Shown piece after piece: positions 44,786-57,075 of a stretch of DNA of 64,000 nt. The position numbers and the translations under genes were made by a program. How positions within the stretch are numbered: the first letter of the stretch is position 1; each line of letters starts with the position of its first letter. The notes beneath the pieces were generated by a model that was not told the origin of the DNA, made no database searches, and worked only from the letters and a program-made list of their open reading frames with translations. Origin of the DNA: Liquidambar formosana (lineage: Eukaryota; Streptophyta; Magnoliopsida; Saxifragales; Altingiaceae); NCBI GenBank assembly GCA_039720395.1, contig CM077833.1:17483133-17547132 (forward strand). Direction: 5' to 3'.

Positions 44786-46424
44786 AGTATGAAAGATTTT
44801 TAAACCTAATGGTAAAAGAAGGTGGGGTAAAGATTAAGAATATGATAGATTAGGGGTTCAAACCCTTCCAATTGTTTCCTTTTTTTTTTTTTTTTTGAAA
44901 TTCCCAATAAATTCGTATTATATCCATATCAGATATCAATACGCCTAAAATATTTTTCAATACATATCCGATAATCTCTGTATATATTGGAACAGTAACA
45001 CATATTACTACATCATCAAATACACCTTGATGATATTTGAGATTTTTTAGGGTTAGTTGGTAATTTTTTTTTATAAAATAAACAAGCTAAAATTTAAAAA
45101 TATATAATACTCATATTTCAATTGAAACAATAAACTTGTTTTCTTCTCTCATTTTTGTTCTTTTCCCACTCTATTTCCCTCCTAAGACAATTATTGTAAA
45201 GCAATAGAACTAAATGGCTATTTTGCAAGTCATCAAAAAAAAAAAAAAAGTGATTTATTTATAATTCATCAAAAAATAATGTGATTTAATCACACAAGTC
45301 TGTCAAAGTTAATGAATAATTTTAATATATCAAATAAAGTATTAAATTTTGACAGGCTTATATGATTGAACCATATGATATTTTAATATGAAATTTTGTA
45401 TACGAAACCGTTGAAGAGCTCCCTATTTGATGGTATATGTCTTGTTTTAAAATTCACACATTAATTCATAAACTATAAAGTATGTATATAAATATGGGAT
45501 ACGAATACGATACGATACGATACAAATATATCAATTTAATAATTTTTAAAATGTATAAAATACAAAAAAAAATTAATAAATAAATATGTTAATATTAATA
45601 TTTGGTCTCAAAAGAATCTTTTCCATATCTAATGGTATAGGATAGGCTTTATCTAGAAATTTAATATATTACATTTTGAAATTGAGGGAGAGATTATTGC
45701 CAATGGGCTCTGGGAGGTCATGACTCTCCTTTGATGTGTGTCCCATCAATTTATCAATGAAGAGGCCTCATGATAGCCTCACCCAAAGAAATTTTTTTGT
45801 TTATTTTTTTTAATGTGAGCTGAAGGTTTTACACTTGTACTCACAAGGGAGAAAGTAACCATTAGGCCCTGTCACGTACACTCTAACACTTGGAATAACC
45901 TCTCCATTCCCATCGGCCATCGTATTCCTCCAATCCAGACCCACTCTCTTAGTTTACCCAAAAAAAAAACAAGTTTGAGCCTTTGGCAAGTGTACTACAA
46001 GAGTAATTTATAGTATTTTAACTAACTTTGAGCCTTTGGCAAGTGTACTACAAGAGTAATTTAATTTAACAAAACAAGTTCCATTTTCAAAGTCAAATTA
46101 AAATTTTGACTTTGATGGGTTTAGGCAGATAAAGCTTGGTTGGATTGAAAGCTTGATTCGTCAAGCTCGGGTTGGGTTCAAATTGAGCTTTGGGTATACA
46201 TATTCACGCTAAGCTTACCATAATTCAACCAAGCTTGAGCTTGGCTGGGTTTGGGCTCAATTATCATTTCCATTTCAAAGACGGCCCCAAACATCCCATT
46301 TTGAAGCAAGACTCAAGCCTCAAACTTGTGGAAGTTATGGGCAGACCAGGTCCAAATTGGGCCACATGTGGAAGTTGTAGGCAACTGGGCATAGCCATCT
46401 ATAATTTCTCGTAATTTAAGGAAA
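44786..46424. other. AT-rich region, no gene
   Basis: Contains a T run (44879-44897), a GATAC pentanucleotide run (about 45499-45522) and a short tandem duplication of TTTGAGCCTTTGGCAAGTGT (45974 and 46027). The predicted frame at 46190-46414 has no domain. Confidence 0.5.
45971..46063 (+). repeat. About 54-bp tandem duplication
   Basis: A segment with TTTGAGCCTTTGGCAAGTGT, then ACTACAAGAGTAATTTA, is present twice. Confidence 0.85.
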
Positions 46425-47160
46425 CTAGGAAATCTTGCTGTGGAGGCCAATGGCGGGCTCAATGGCATAGATTTCGCCCCAGATATTGAGGCGGAAGGTG
46501 CTGTGATAGTAGATGGAGTAGGGAGTATTTTCAGGAATCGGTAGAAAGGATCTGTGGTGGATTAGGAGAATGCGAAGAATCCGGATGAGCAACCATATAT
46601 GGACATAGGGGAAGCGAATCAAGGACGAGGCAATGTTGGCTTTGAAAGTGAGATGGCGGGAAAGTGAGACAGCTACTTTGGTTAGGTATCCTAGAAACAA
46701 TGCTGGCATCATGTCAATATGTGGATCAAGTCAACAACTCAATATAGGTAATGAAGATTCAAGATTGTTATCAGGGAAATCAATTAAACTGTTTAGGTGC
46801 TATACATTGTCAGACACTTATTTCCTGAATTTTTGGGATTCCAATGGTGAAAATTTATTATTTAGCAGGAACTCGTGGTAACTTGAAGGAAATGAACACT
46901 GTGGTCGAAGCATCTGCTCTAGATATCAATGAAAAAGAGGATCTTAACAACGACAAAAGGATGGGTTTTTGTGTTGCCAGTAATATTCCAATGGCTGCTA
47001 TTCCTGAGACCAGAGAAAACAATTTTTCAAGTTCACCAGGTATGCTTGTTGCAATCTGTCATTTGCATTTGGTACTGAAAAAGAATGGACTTTGTGGACA
47101 GTTTCATAAAATTCCATAGCATGTGTATATGGAACAACAGAATTGATAATTTGTTTACAA
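46425..47160. other. Possible gene fragment(s), unidentified
   Basis: Base composition is less AT-rich than its surroundings and both strands hold open frames: minus 46712-46425, and plus 46844-47039 ending at a plausible donor (CACCAG|GTATGC). Predicted peptides (for example NNDKRMGFCVASNIPMAAIP) match nothing I recognise. It may be a host gene scrap adjoining the gypsy break. Confidence 0.3.
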
Positions 47161-47208
47161 GTAATCCATGTTTTTAGAAACGAAGGAGAGTGGCTATTTT
47201 TTTTTCCT

Positions 47209-47267
<59 letters not shown>

Positions 47268-47268
47268 A
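47209..47268 (+). repeat. CT/GA microsatellite at the gypsy truncation point
   Basis: About 30 CT units with two CTTTC interruptions. Translated on the minus strand it appends an Arg-Glu repeat to the gypsy polyprotein. Confidence 0.95.
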
Positions 47269-47269
47269 A

Positions 47270-49300
47270 ACCAATAACTCTGTTTAGCTTCCTATAGTCT
47301 ACGCACAATTTGAAAGAACCGTCCTTCTTCTTAACGAATAACACTGGTGCACCCCATGGCGAAGTGCTAGGACGAATAAAACCTTTACTTTCCAACTCTG
47401 AGAGCTGCTTTTTCAACTCTGCTTGCTCTACAAGAGCCATCCTGTATGGAGCAATAAAAATAGGAGATGTGCCTGGATATAGCTCAATGGTAAAGTCTAA
47501 CTCTCTTTTAGGAGGTAGACCTGGCAACTCTTCTGGAAAGACATCTGGAAATTCCCGTACAACAGGAATATTCTCCAATTTAAGTTCAACATGTTCCTCC
47601 AACTCCAAGGCTGCCAATGAGCTAAGCAGACCTGCAATTTCAATACGACGAGCAATCTTCTTCGATTGAGGAAAAGGAAGAGAAACACTTCTTTCTCCGT
47701 AGAAGTGTAAAATAGACCCATCCATTTTATGGAGAGTCACCTTTTTCTGGAAGCAATCAATAATTGCATGGTACGACGATAACCAATCCATGCCTAAAAT
47801 CACATCATAACCAGAAATACCTAGAGCAATGAGATCTACCGTTAACTCCTGATCACTAATTCGAATGAAGCAGGAACGACAAATCACACTTGTTTGGATA
47901 CCCACACCCATTGGTGAGTCAACACTGAGCACGTGTCCCAATGGCTCAAATGTCAAACCCAAACGAGAAGCACAAGAAACATCTATAAAGGAATGTGTGG
48001 CACCCGTATCAATTAATACTCGAACCCATGAACTATAAAGAAAAAATGTACCTTCCACGACTGCATTTGATGTCCCAACACCTGGTGGGATCAAAGCGAA
48101 CACCCTGCCTGTAGTATTTGCACTATGCCCTCCTCCTCTAAGCTGTTGGGTCTGAATTGGGCGAGTAGTCGAGGCTTGCTGAGATCCTTGTGATCGAGAG
48201 AACTGGCGCTGGTTTTGTTGTTGTTTCTGCTGTTGTTGTAAGCCAGATTGCATTGTGTGTGGAGGGAATCGTTGGTTCCCAAAAGATGGGCAGTCAATCT
48301 TAATGTGTCCTGGTTGTCCGCACTGATAACAAATGATTTGTCCACTAGAATTCCTCCCAGGCAGAGTAGTAGGTTGATAAGGGTAACTCCTTTGTCGCCC
48401 ATCTGAGGACCCATAACTAAAACTACCACCGCTACCCTGACCTCGATTTACGCGCCGTCCTCCTGAGTGATACCCATCAGATTGCTGACTCTTACCCTGC
48501 TTCTGGCTTGAACTAAAGCTCTGATCTTTCTGGTCCCCACTTCTAATTCTCTGTTTGTCCCTTATCTTCTTGGAGTCTTCTAAAGTCGCCTCCACTTCCG
48601 TGGCGCTGTCAACTAGCTCTGTATAATTTTGAATCCTACTTCCTGCAACAAGGTCTCGAATCTGAGGCCTCAATCCCCATTGGAACCTTTTTGCTTTGTC
48701 AGCTTCCGTTGCCACGATAGATGTAGCATAACGAGAAAGTTCTGTGAAGCGTGCATCATACTCTGCCACCGAAAGATTCCTTTGTACCAGGTTAAGAAAC
48801 TCTTGTAACTTCTTATCTCGATATGATTCTCTGAGATATTGGTTTAGAAACACACCCTCAAACTGTATCCAGGTCATGGCTCCCACATCTTGAGAGCGCA
48901 CCACCTGCTGCCACCAAAAGTCACCATCACCCCGTAGGTAATGAGAAGCAAACTCTACCTTATACTCCTCGGGTATACCAACAATCTTAAGTAGCTTGTG
49001 GACCTCTAGAAGCCAAATTTCAGCTTCCTGCGGATTTGTCTCACCACGAAAAGTAGGAGGATCCATCCGCCGAAAATTCTGAAAATGTGTAGCCTTGGTT
49101 AATTGTGTGTCAGGAACTGCAGCTCTAAGAGTAGGCTGCTGAAGTATCTCGTTCTGACGTTGCAATAGGGTAGTCAACTCCCGTATAGCATCAGTCATAT
49201 CGCCCTTTTCTTCAGTATGAGGAGCGGAAACTCCACCTCTAGTTCTAGCTTGTGAGGTGTGAGAAGGCTCAGGAGAAGATCTATCTCGAGCACGTGGCAT
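47270..49300 (-). pseudogene. Ty3/gypsy gag-pol, truncated in reverse transcriptase
   Basis: The minus-strand ATG at 49300 opens one uninterrupted frame of about 680 element codons. Gag: [20 protein letters not shown], then [11 protein letters not shown], with [20 protein letters not shown] downstream. CCHC knuckle: [14 protein letters not shown]. Pepsin-like protease: [20 protein letters not shown] and [14 protein letters not shown]. Start of [22 protein letters not shown] and [20 protein letters not shown]. It breaks after RKLNRV, where sequence changes to the microsatellite at 47268. RT catalytic YxDD, RNase H, integrase and the 3' LTR are absent. The domain set and Met-tRNA PBS fit a plant chromovirus-type (Tekay/Del-like) element. 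The open frame suggests a fairly young insertion, later deleted. Confidence 0.93.
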
Positions 49301-49538
49301 CCTATAAAATCATTTAGTAAATATTCGAAACTATCTATCAAATACTCACGTTAAAAAAAAAAAAAAAACTGGGATTGTGTAAGTTACAAAAATCACGTCA
49401 AAATGTTAATAAAATCGTAATATTCCTCTAATTTCTTGATGTCTACCCACAAGCATATGTATGATGCATGAGACACTTCTAACTCACCTAATTGACACAT
49501 ATGAAGTGCATGTAATCCCAATTCGGATCTACTAATGG
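49301..49538 (-). other. Gypsy leader between PBS and gag
   Basis: 238 bp of untranslated leader including an A/T run (49351-49367). No upstream frame of note. Confidence 0.7.
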
Positions 49539-49550
49539 GCTCTGATACCA
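49539..49550 (-). promoter_or_regulatory. Primer-binding site, initiator Met-tRNA type
   Basis: The minus strand reads TGGTATCAGAGC, complementary to the 3' end of plant initiator methionine tRNA. It lies 5 nt inside the LTR end at 49556. Confidence 0.93.
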
Positions 49551-49555
49551 AAAAT

Positions 49556-51713
49556 TGTCACGCCCCGACTCGGAGAGTCGACACGTGGATAAAAGTCAAA
49601 GTAAAAAGGTGTACACGTGGATAAGTCAGAGTATAAAAGTTGCGGAAGACTTAGTCAAATCCACGTGTATTTTTTTTATTAATATTTTTAATAATAATGG
49701 TGCCAGCTCATCAATAATACCCAAATAATTAATATGAAATGTTATGCTCACACATCATGCCCATAATAATATATGGTCTCAAAATAATGCCAACATCCCT
49801 GGCACATAGGTTGGATTCAAACTATTCAAGGTTCATTAAGTAATAATGGTAATAACAATAATAATAATAGAAATGTCCATACATCAAAATAACATAGTCT
49901 CTATGTAATGCACGTGCATCTATCCTCATCCATGACTATGTTAGTATGCCACCTTCAAGTTCCAACCTCAGATTATGCCATTAGGCATCCGCCATCGGCA
50001 AACCCTCACTCATCACCTGATCATCTGAAATAATAATAGGATGAGCTGCAAAGCCCAATAGGAAATATGTGTGGATTCTATACAATTAATATATGTGCAG
50101 ATACATGGTATATGAATTAAAAATCATTTAATAACTCAAATCAAATATCAGTCACAAATCAATACTTTGTGTGGGTTTTGAGTTAATTTCCCAAAATTCT
50201 CATAGTATCTCCAATTCCCAAGACTATGGGATCAAACCATGCATTAACCGTCGCTGATCACAGGTTACGTCGTCACGTCAACCCCCGGCTCAGCCAAGCA
50301 CGAAAATAACCAACACCTACGCGGCGTTCTTCCTCGAGGGCTTCAGGGTCTTTCACCCAAGGGCACTTTACCCTGCTTGCTATTCGCGGAGTATTCTCAA
50401 TGCAGGACACCACTTCATTGTGATGCCCCCACCCGTTTGATGCATACCAAGACCCAAGGTCCATATATCCAAAGCATTTTCCATCATTCAAATAAATATC
50501 CGAGTGTCCAAAAGTATCCATAAACATGTTTGATAAATTTCTAGAATTTCAGTAACATTTCTAAAGCATTTCCAAGTAAACAACATTTATAAAGCATTTT
50601 TCCAAGATCCAAGTATCATGAAAATTCCACACATTTAACAGATATTTCACAATAACATTTAAACGAGTATATAACCACGTATCTTTAAGGAACAATATAA
50701 AACAGTCGTATCAAAGGATATATTGAAGGATTCCCTAAATTTTGAACAAGTAATAAAAATATTTGGTTATAAATCAGTGGGAAAATCCAAAAATATCATT
50801 AAGGCATTTAAAATCACATTTATAGAACAACACCATATTAAATGTAAAGAAGCCACATTTCCTACCTCAATTGCGAGCAATACCAACCCAAAACCACGTG
50901 ATAGACACTGACAATGCGAATGCAGCGTTAATGCTCCCTAGGGTCCTTCCGAGGACCGATAAAATCTGATAATTATGCATACGTAATCTTTAGGTAAATT
51001 TCAAAATAAATATAACGCACTCAAAAATTACTATTAGCCTTCTAACAGTAAACTATGGTCCCAAAATCATCAAAATAATTTTTAAAACACTCTCTATAAT
51101 TTCTGGGAATTTTCTGTAATTTTTGGAATTTTCTGATATTTTCTGGAATTTTTAATAAATATTAATTTGGCCAAAAAGTCAAACTACAGTCAAACTTGGT
51201 CAAAATGATCAACTAAGGGTCCCACATGGTAGGGCCTTCCAAGACGAGTCCAACGGTCAAATTTGGGGTTCATATGATTATCGTATGGCTTTTAAATGCG
51301 TGAGAACACGGTAAGGTACACAGATGCACCCACACAGGATCATAGACCTATGGGGTCATCTTCAACCTCCCGCGGGTTGAATTGTGTAACCGGGTTACAC
51401 CGTGTGTTCAACGGGCCAACTTCGACGATTAATATCTCTCTTGTTCTTAACCGTTTTCAGTGATTCAAGTGTCGAATCGAAGCTCATGCGGAGTACTACG
51501 TGCGACTATAAATTGTTCATTCAGAATCCTATAAAATCATATTCGTTTTTAAGCCTAAAGTTTCGGGTTTTCATGATCCAAAATTCTAAAATTTCTAAAA
51601 CTTCCACCTACAGTCAATTTCTCTAAAATTTGACACTACCATGGTGTTCCTTGGTCCCAAAAACATAAAATATGATCATCCTTTCTAAGAATAACATAAG
51701 AAAATAAAATTGC

Positions 51714-51745
<32 letters not shown>

Positions 51746-52254
51746 TACGTGATATTTATATATATATATATATATGAAATCAATGATAGAGGAGGTGAGG
51801 ATTTTACCTCACTAAGAGAGCTCCACGAACTCAGCCAAAAACCTCCACCAGACCACTCTTTTTTTTTTCTCCTCTGTTCTTCCTCAATTTCCCTCTCTCT
51901 GTTGCTCTTTCTATAACTCTCTGTCTCGATCCCTCTATACATATAAATATATCCAAAGCAGATGCCAGTGGTAGGTGCAGCTAATGATCCCTCTATACAT
52001 ATATATATATATCTAAAGCAAACGCAAGTGGTGGGTGCGGCTAATGATCCCTCTAACATATATATATATCCGAAGCAAATGGAAGTGGTGGTGCGGCTAA
52101 TGATCCCTCTTTACATATATATATATACACATCCAAAGCAGATGCAAGTGGTGGGTGCATAATTTTATGCTACACTTGCCTAAGTTATGGTGAAGTTGCA
52201 CACATAGGATCAAATAAATATCATAAATATATTTATAAAATTCAGGTCATCACA
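49556..52254 (-). mobile_element. 5' LTR of the Ty3/gypsy element (about 2.7 kb)
   Basis: On the minus strand it starts TGTGATGACCTGAATTTTAT (52254) and ends GGGGCGTGACA (49556), with TG...CA borders. The inner end abuts the PBS, which fixes it; the outer end is inferred from the TG/CA and typical start sequence. Its length is in the chromovirus range. It includes a TA microsatellite (51716-51740) and a minisatellite (51940-52160). The 3' LTR is missing, so neither LTR divergence nor the target duplication can be checked here. Confidence 0.75.
51940..52160 (+). repeat. Minisatellite, about 60-bp unit, 3.5 copies, in the gypsy LTR
   Basis: Unit: GCTAATGATCCCTCTATACA, TA repeat, then ATCCAAAGCAGATGCAAGTG and GTGGGTGCG. 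Copies begin near 51930, 51980, 52044 and 52098. Unit length varies with the TA run. Confidence 0.9.
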
Positions 52255-54589
52255 AGTATACTATGATAAACATAGGTATGGTGTAAGTATTAAGCTAATT
52301 AAATTGCCTTATAGGCTAATTCACTTCAAAGTGTAGAATTTATTTAATTTAATATCCTTAATAAAATAGAAGAACAAGAAGTGTTAATTGCTGAGGTGAA
52401 CACTACTAGTCATTTGAGTTATGTTAAGTTGAGAGTTGAGAGAAAGTGTTAATGATTTGAATGGAAATCACAGTGAAGCTAACAAAGTAGCTTGTAGTAA
52501 CGAACCATCCTATTTTGGAAAACCAAATTTAAAGAGTCATCTCAATTCCCAATCTAAATGGATATGGGTTGTAGAGTTTAACCATCCTAAGTGGTTAAGT
52601 CTATAAACTGGGTAGCACTACCATTTTTTATGCATATTGAGAATATAGTTGAGAATACATTTAAGATTGCCCATGGACCTAAAAGGGATTTTGTCACTCC
52701 CCAGAACACCAGAACATACTAACGAATGATAAAACATGCTAAACAAAAACATGCTAAACATTCGCTTATTGAGCCAAATATAATAAAAGTCTCATAAATT
52801 GGCAATTCAAAATTCAATAGTCTAGTCCTAAATGCTGGATAATAGGAGTAAGTTTCACTAAAAATTTCTTTTCTCACTCTACCGATGTGCAAGTTGATTG
52901 ATTCTTGAAAATTTGAAAACTAGCCTCAATACCCAAGGTAGGAAAAATAATAGCCCAACTCATATTTAAAGTATAGTTGGCTAAAAATAAAACTTTGTTA
53001 AATCGCTGAATGCTGGAATCTTTATTTCAATTTACCAACTTGTGGAAAACTAGTTGCTGGGAATTCATTTCGAAAGGTTTGGGCATCAACTTTATGAAAA
53101 ATGAAAATAGACTCATAATAGAACCTTTTACCCAAAAATCATGTTATTCCATCAAGTGGAAGTGTGGAACCATATAAATAAAACTTATAAAATATAGGCA
53201 TAAGCAGGAGAAAAATAAAAAACAGCCTTAATGCCAAGGAAAGAAAAATGTCATAAAAAATCTAACAAATTCTTCATGTATAAGTACTAAGAACCAGATC
53301 ATAAGAAGAAATCCAACTCATATCCCATCTAAGTCAACCTAGATATCAATTTGACCATAAATACATCAAACTTTAAAAGTGACTATGCACAATCCATCTA
53401 TAGCATTCTGGTATCTAAGTACGTACCATCATCATTAAGCTTCTCAACCTTCTCAAGGAACCTCCTTCCAAACACACTTCCATCAAGATTTGTATTCTCT
53501 TCTCGAATTTGAAAACATTAAAGTGTGAGCTACAAACCCAATAGGAAAGGTCTTTCTTTAACCAAAAGCACGAGGTACAGATGAACGTTGAAAGAATTTG
53601 GTTCTCATGGTCTCAATTCTCTCCTCTCCTTTTTCCTTTTTTCCTCTTCCATTTTTTCTTTTCTGTTTTATCTACAGTGAGATTTGAGCCCCTGTTCTGT
53701 GCCTCCTTTTTTTATGTCAATTTGTAAGTTTCAATTCAGGCATTACTATAACCACTCACTGGTCAGGAGTTGTAGTGCTCTGGCATTTTAATGTCTTCCA
53801 TATGAGAATGGGCATGGCTTGACATTGAGGACTGCTTTCTCTCCGGTGATTAGATGGTTTTCTTGGATGGAAATTCGATTCTATAGAATTTGTCGATCTT
53901 TCCATATTTATTTCAAGATCAAGACGGTTGGTGAGATCTATTGGATGAAAGTTTCACCTTGCTAAATTGTTTGATACCGTTTATACTACATAAACATTTT
54001 ACTCTTATGTACATCTAAGTTTTCTAACAATTAAATTCACTTAAACTTGATTCAATCTGATGTGGCATTAGCTTGTATCATCTCTTGCCTAGCTAGCTAG
54101 CATTTGATTGAAATTGTTGTGTGCAATATTTACAGACAAGATAGAGAATTGGGTGATGTCCAAGCATAAATCAAGGCATTGAAGTATTTAGTGAAGGCGC
54201 GCAATTTGCATGTACGTGTTACGAAGTTCGTTGAAGGCTTCAATCATCAAAGTCCTAGGATTTTCTTTTTCTATATATGGGGAGAATAATAGTTTTTTTA
54301 ATCTTTTTTTTTTAAAGTAATTGTCAGTTAGTTTGAGATTCGTACATTAGATTGTTTACTAATTTGGCTATCTAATTAATGTATGTAATATCTTTCATTT
54401 ATGAGATGCGTACCTCTTATACTAACTAATAGAATTGTAATTTATAATGCTAGCTTAAATTGTGTTTGCATGATAAATTTAATAGTTGAAATGTGATTGA
54501 AATAATACTAACAGGTTCCTCAATTACTAGAAGCAATACAGGTTTCCAAATAAATTTAAAAACCAAAAAAAATTTGAAAAAAAATTGGT
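52255..54589. other. Long non-genic stretch
   Basis: Sequence TTGTCACTCCCCAGAACACC near 52692 resembles a gypsy LTR end (compare TGTCACGCCCC at 49556), but no second boundary was found. Otherwise AT-rich with no open frame of interest. Confidence 0.45.
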
Positions 54590-54893
54590 GAGAATCGATC
54601 ACGGTTTTTTAATGTGATCTTTTTGCAATATAGATCACGGTTTGAGAAGAAACCGTATTCTTCATTTGAGGAAGATATCACAATTTGGGCAGAACCGTGA
54701 TCTTTGTCTTCCAATTGATCACGATTCTTGAAAAAAAGAACACGGTAAACAACCGTGATCTAATGTGGACACTTTAGATGATACCTTAATAGATCACACT
54801 TTTGGTGAAAAAAACAATCACGGTAAAAAATCGTGATTTATTGTAATAGATCACGGTTTTTTACAGTGATCTATTTTGATTATTGTAGTAGTA
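54590..54893. repeat. CACTA-like subterminal array with GATCACGGTTTTT motif
   Basis: About a dozen direct or inverted copies of GATCACGGTTT / AAACCGTGATC, ending ATTATTGTAGTAGTAC, which resembles a slightly mutated CACTA terminus (TTGTAGTAGTG). No partner end or transposase of this family is in the window; it may be a deletion derivative. Confidence 0.55.
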
Positions 54894-55229
54894 CTAATTG
54901 ATTGGTTTGTACGTTGAACTGGTGGTTAACTATAAACCATGCGTTTAAAAAAAAATGATTTTATGAAGTTAGCAAGACTTGAGCAATAAACCACTAATAA
55001 TACAATAAGTTCCTTACCACTTCTCCACATTAGCTCTTTTTTAAACGTATGTATATTATATTTAAATTTATATTTAAACATATGTATATTATAATTACTA
55101 GCCTTTTTTAGGTCCAAATTCTTTGATTATTTTTTCCCAATTTCATAGCATATAATAAACTAATTATATCTAATTGAGCAAAGTTTGGAGATCAATTGTT
55201 GTACCCAGCAAATTCCGGAATATTTAACG
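54894..55229. other. Spacer, AT-rich, no feature
   Basis: A short TTTAAACATATGTATATTAT duplication at about 55042-55092; nothing else seen. Confidence 0.4.
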
Positions 55230-55981
55230 TCGAAGGAACAATTTCTCACATTTTGCAACAAACCTCAAGTTTGTCGCAAAAAGGATATACTTGTTGCAAC
55301 AACTCTAATTTCATCGCAAAAAGATATTTATTTTTGTGACAAAACCTTGATTTCGTTGCCAAAAGATTTCCCAAAAAATATTTTCCATCTTTTGCAACAA
55401 ATTGAAGCTTTATCGCAACAATGATATACATTTTGTGACAAACCTCAATTTCATTGCAAAAGGTACTCTCTTTGGTGACAAAATTGAGGTGTTGTCACAA
55501 AAGGTATTTCCCATCTTTTATGACAATCTTTATCGTTGTCGCAACAAAAACATACTTTTTGCGACAAACATTACTTTCATCACAAAAGTATTCCTTTCGA
55601 AAAATGTATTTTCTTTGGTGACAAAATTGAGGTTTTGTCTCAAAAGGTATTTCCCATGTTTATGACAATCTTGATCTTTGTCACAAAAGAGGCATACTGT
55701 TGTGACAAACCTCACTTTGGTCGCAAAAAGTATTCTTTTGGGTGATAAAATCAAAGTTTTGTCGCAAAAAGTATTTCCCGCCGCATGGCGCCAACAAATA
55801 ATTTTGGCGCCAAAGTATTTGTGACAAGTTTTAGCGACGACATTATAGTTTCGTCGCCATTTACCTTTTTTATGGCTTTTTTGCGACAATTGGTAATGTG
55901 GTCACAAAAAGTGCCATTTTCGTGACGAAATTGAGTTCGTCACAAAAAAATTTGTCACCAATTCCCCATATTGTTGTAGTG
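55230..55981. mobile_element. CACTA terminal region, second family (TTGCGACAAA motif)
   Basis: Many copies of TTTTTGTGACAAA / TTTGTCGCAAAAAG, with larger blocks repeated (GGTGACAAAATTGAGGT at 55470 and 55617). It ends CCCCATATTGTTGTAGTG (55964-55981), a CACTA terminus in inverted orientation relative to 36863. The reverse complement CACTACAACAATATGGGG is close to, but not the same as, CACTACAAGAAATGGGC. No transposase of its own and no left end were identified. Confidence 0.65.
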
Positions 55982-56029
55982 TCATCTTATGCAAAGGCAC
56001 GATAAAATTATCAAATTTAAAAAATTATT

Positions 56030-56095
56030 ATCATTATTGAAAAAAATAATTTAACTCAAAAAAATTGTCGTGCAACGCACGTGTGCACCAACTAG
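56030..56095 (+). mobile_element. Helitron 3' terminus
   Basis: Hairpin CGTGCAACGCACG followed by TGTGCACCAA and CTAG|T (56092-56096), the Helitron 3' signature and close to that of the element ending at 14018. The 5' end was not found, so the extent is unknown; it may include the CACTA end just upstream. Confidence 0.55.
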
Positions 56096-57075
56096 TTGCC
56101 TTTAAAACAATGTAAATTTCAACACAATTCTGATTGGAATTTTTTATTTTCAGGATTATGAGATAAAATAATTATCAATGACAGTTGTCAACAATTTACT
56201 AATTAAATCTCAACTTAGCATAGTTTCCAAAATGAAATGGAAATCATGTGATTAACCCTTAAAAAGAAAAAAAAAAAAGAATTATAAAGGGTCTTTACTC
56301 AGCAAAAGTAAATGTATATTCCGAGTAATAAAATAGAGCCGTTTGGGTTCAAATCCAAAAAAGAAGAATCCAAAAAGGAAGACTTGTGTATCGTTAGGTC
56401 ACTCTTTGAAAACAAATCTACCCTCAAGTCTAATATAATATGGCAGGACAAAAAAGCCCCTACCACAAACACAAATCATATAAGAATCGCAATAAATGTC
56501 GATTCCCCAAAAAACATGATGATTCAATTTCATCGAAATCCATTGGAAATCTCCAACCCTTCTCCGATGTTTTTGCAACTGGTATTTTGAAAACAAACGG
56601 CATCTAGCTTCCACATTGAAATTGGGTGAAAAATTCCGGCAAAGAGCATAACAATCGACGATCGTTGGCAACTCAAAAAGCACTTCAAGGGTTCAATCAA
56701 TAGGGTAACGATTTACCCATAAAAAAAAAGAAAAAAAAGAAAGAAATCGATGGCGCTCAAATGTAAGCATTCCATCTTAAATGAGTTTCTGCACATAAAG
56801 CCATCATTTTGTTTCCATTAAATTCCAAAATATAAGTTTGCAAGAGTTCATGTAACTCTTTATAGGGTTTCAACCCATTCAGAAGCCCTATAATGTAAAC
56901 AGTTACTTTATTCAAAATCCCAAAATTACAAATGGTTTGCTTGTTTTTGTAAACAGTTACTTGATTCTTGTAATTGTTTGATGTACTTTGTATGGCCCCG
57001 TGTAATTAATTCTTGGATTGGTTTGGACTGATTTGAAGCCCTAGATTGTGGGGTTCTTTGCAGTGTCGTCTTAAT
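56096..57075. other. No gene recognised
   Basis: Contains short A runs and frames (56312-56590, antisense 56399-56683) without known domains. Confidence 0.45.

Noticed and set aside
44805..44880. tRNA- or SINE-like sequence (CCTAATGGTAA ... GGGGTTCAAACCC)
   Set aside because: A B-box-like motif and weak A-box spacing are present, but no tRNA fold, no target duplication and no A tail in the right place; not enough to call.
51685..52162. Open frames in the gypsy LTR with YIYIYI repeats
   Set aside because: Translation of TA runs and the minisatellite inside a non-coding LTR.
52692..52720. Second gypsy LTR start (TTGTCACTCCCC)
   Set aside because: Only a dozen bases resemble an LTR end and no matching border or PBS was found.
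55230..55970. CRISPR-like regularly repeated motif array
   Set aside because: Eukaryotic sequence; repeats are short, irregular and in both orientations, which fits CACTA subterminal repeats.
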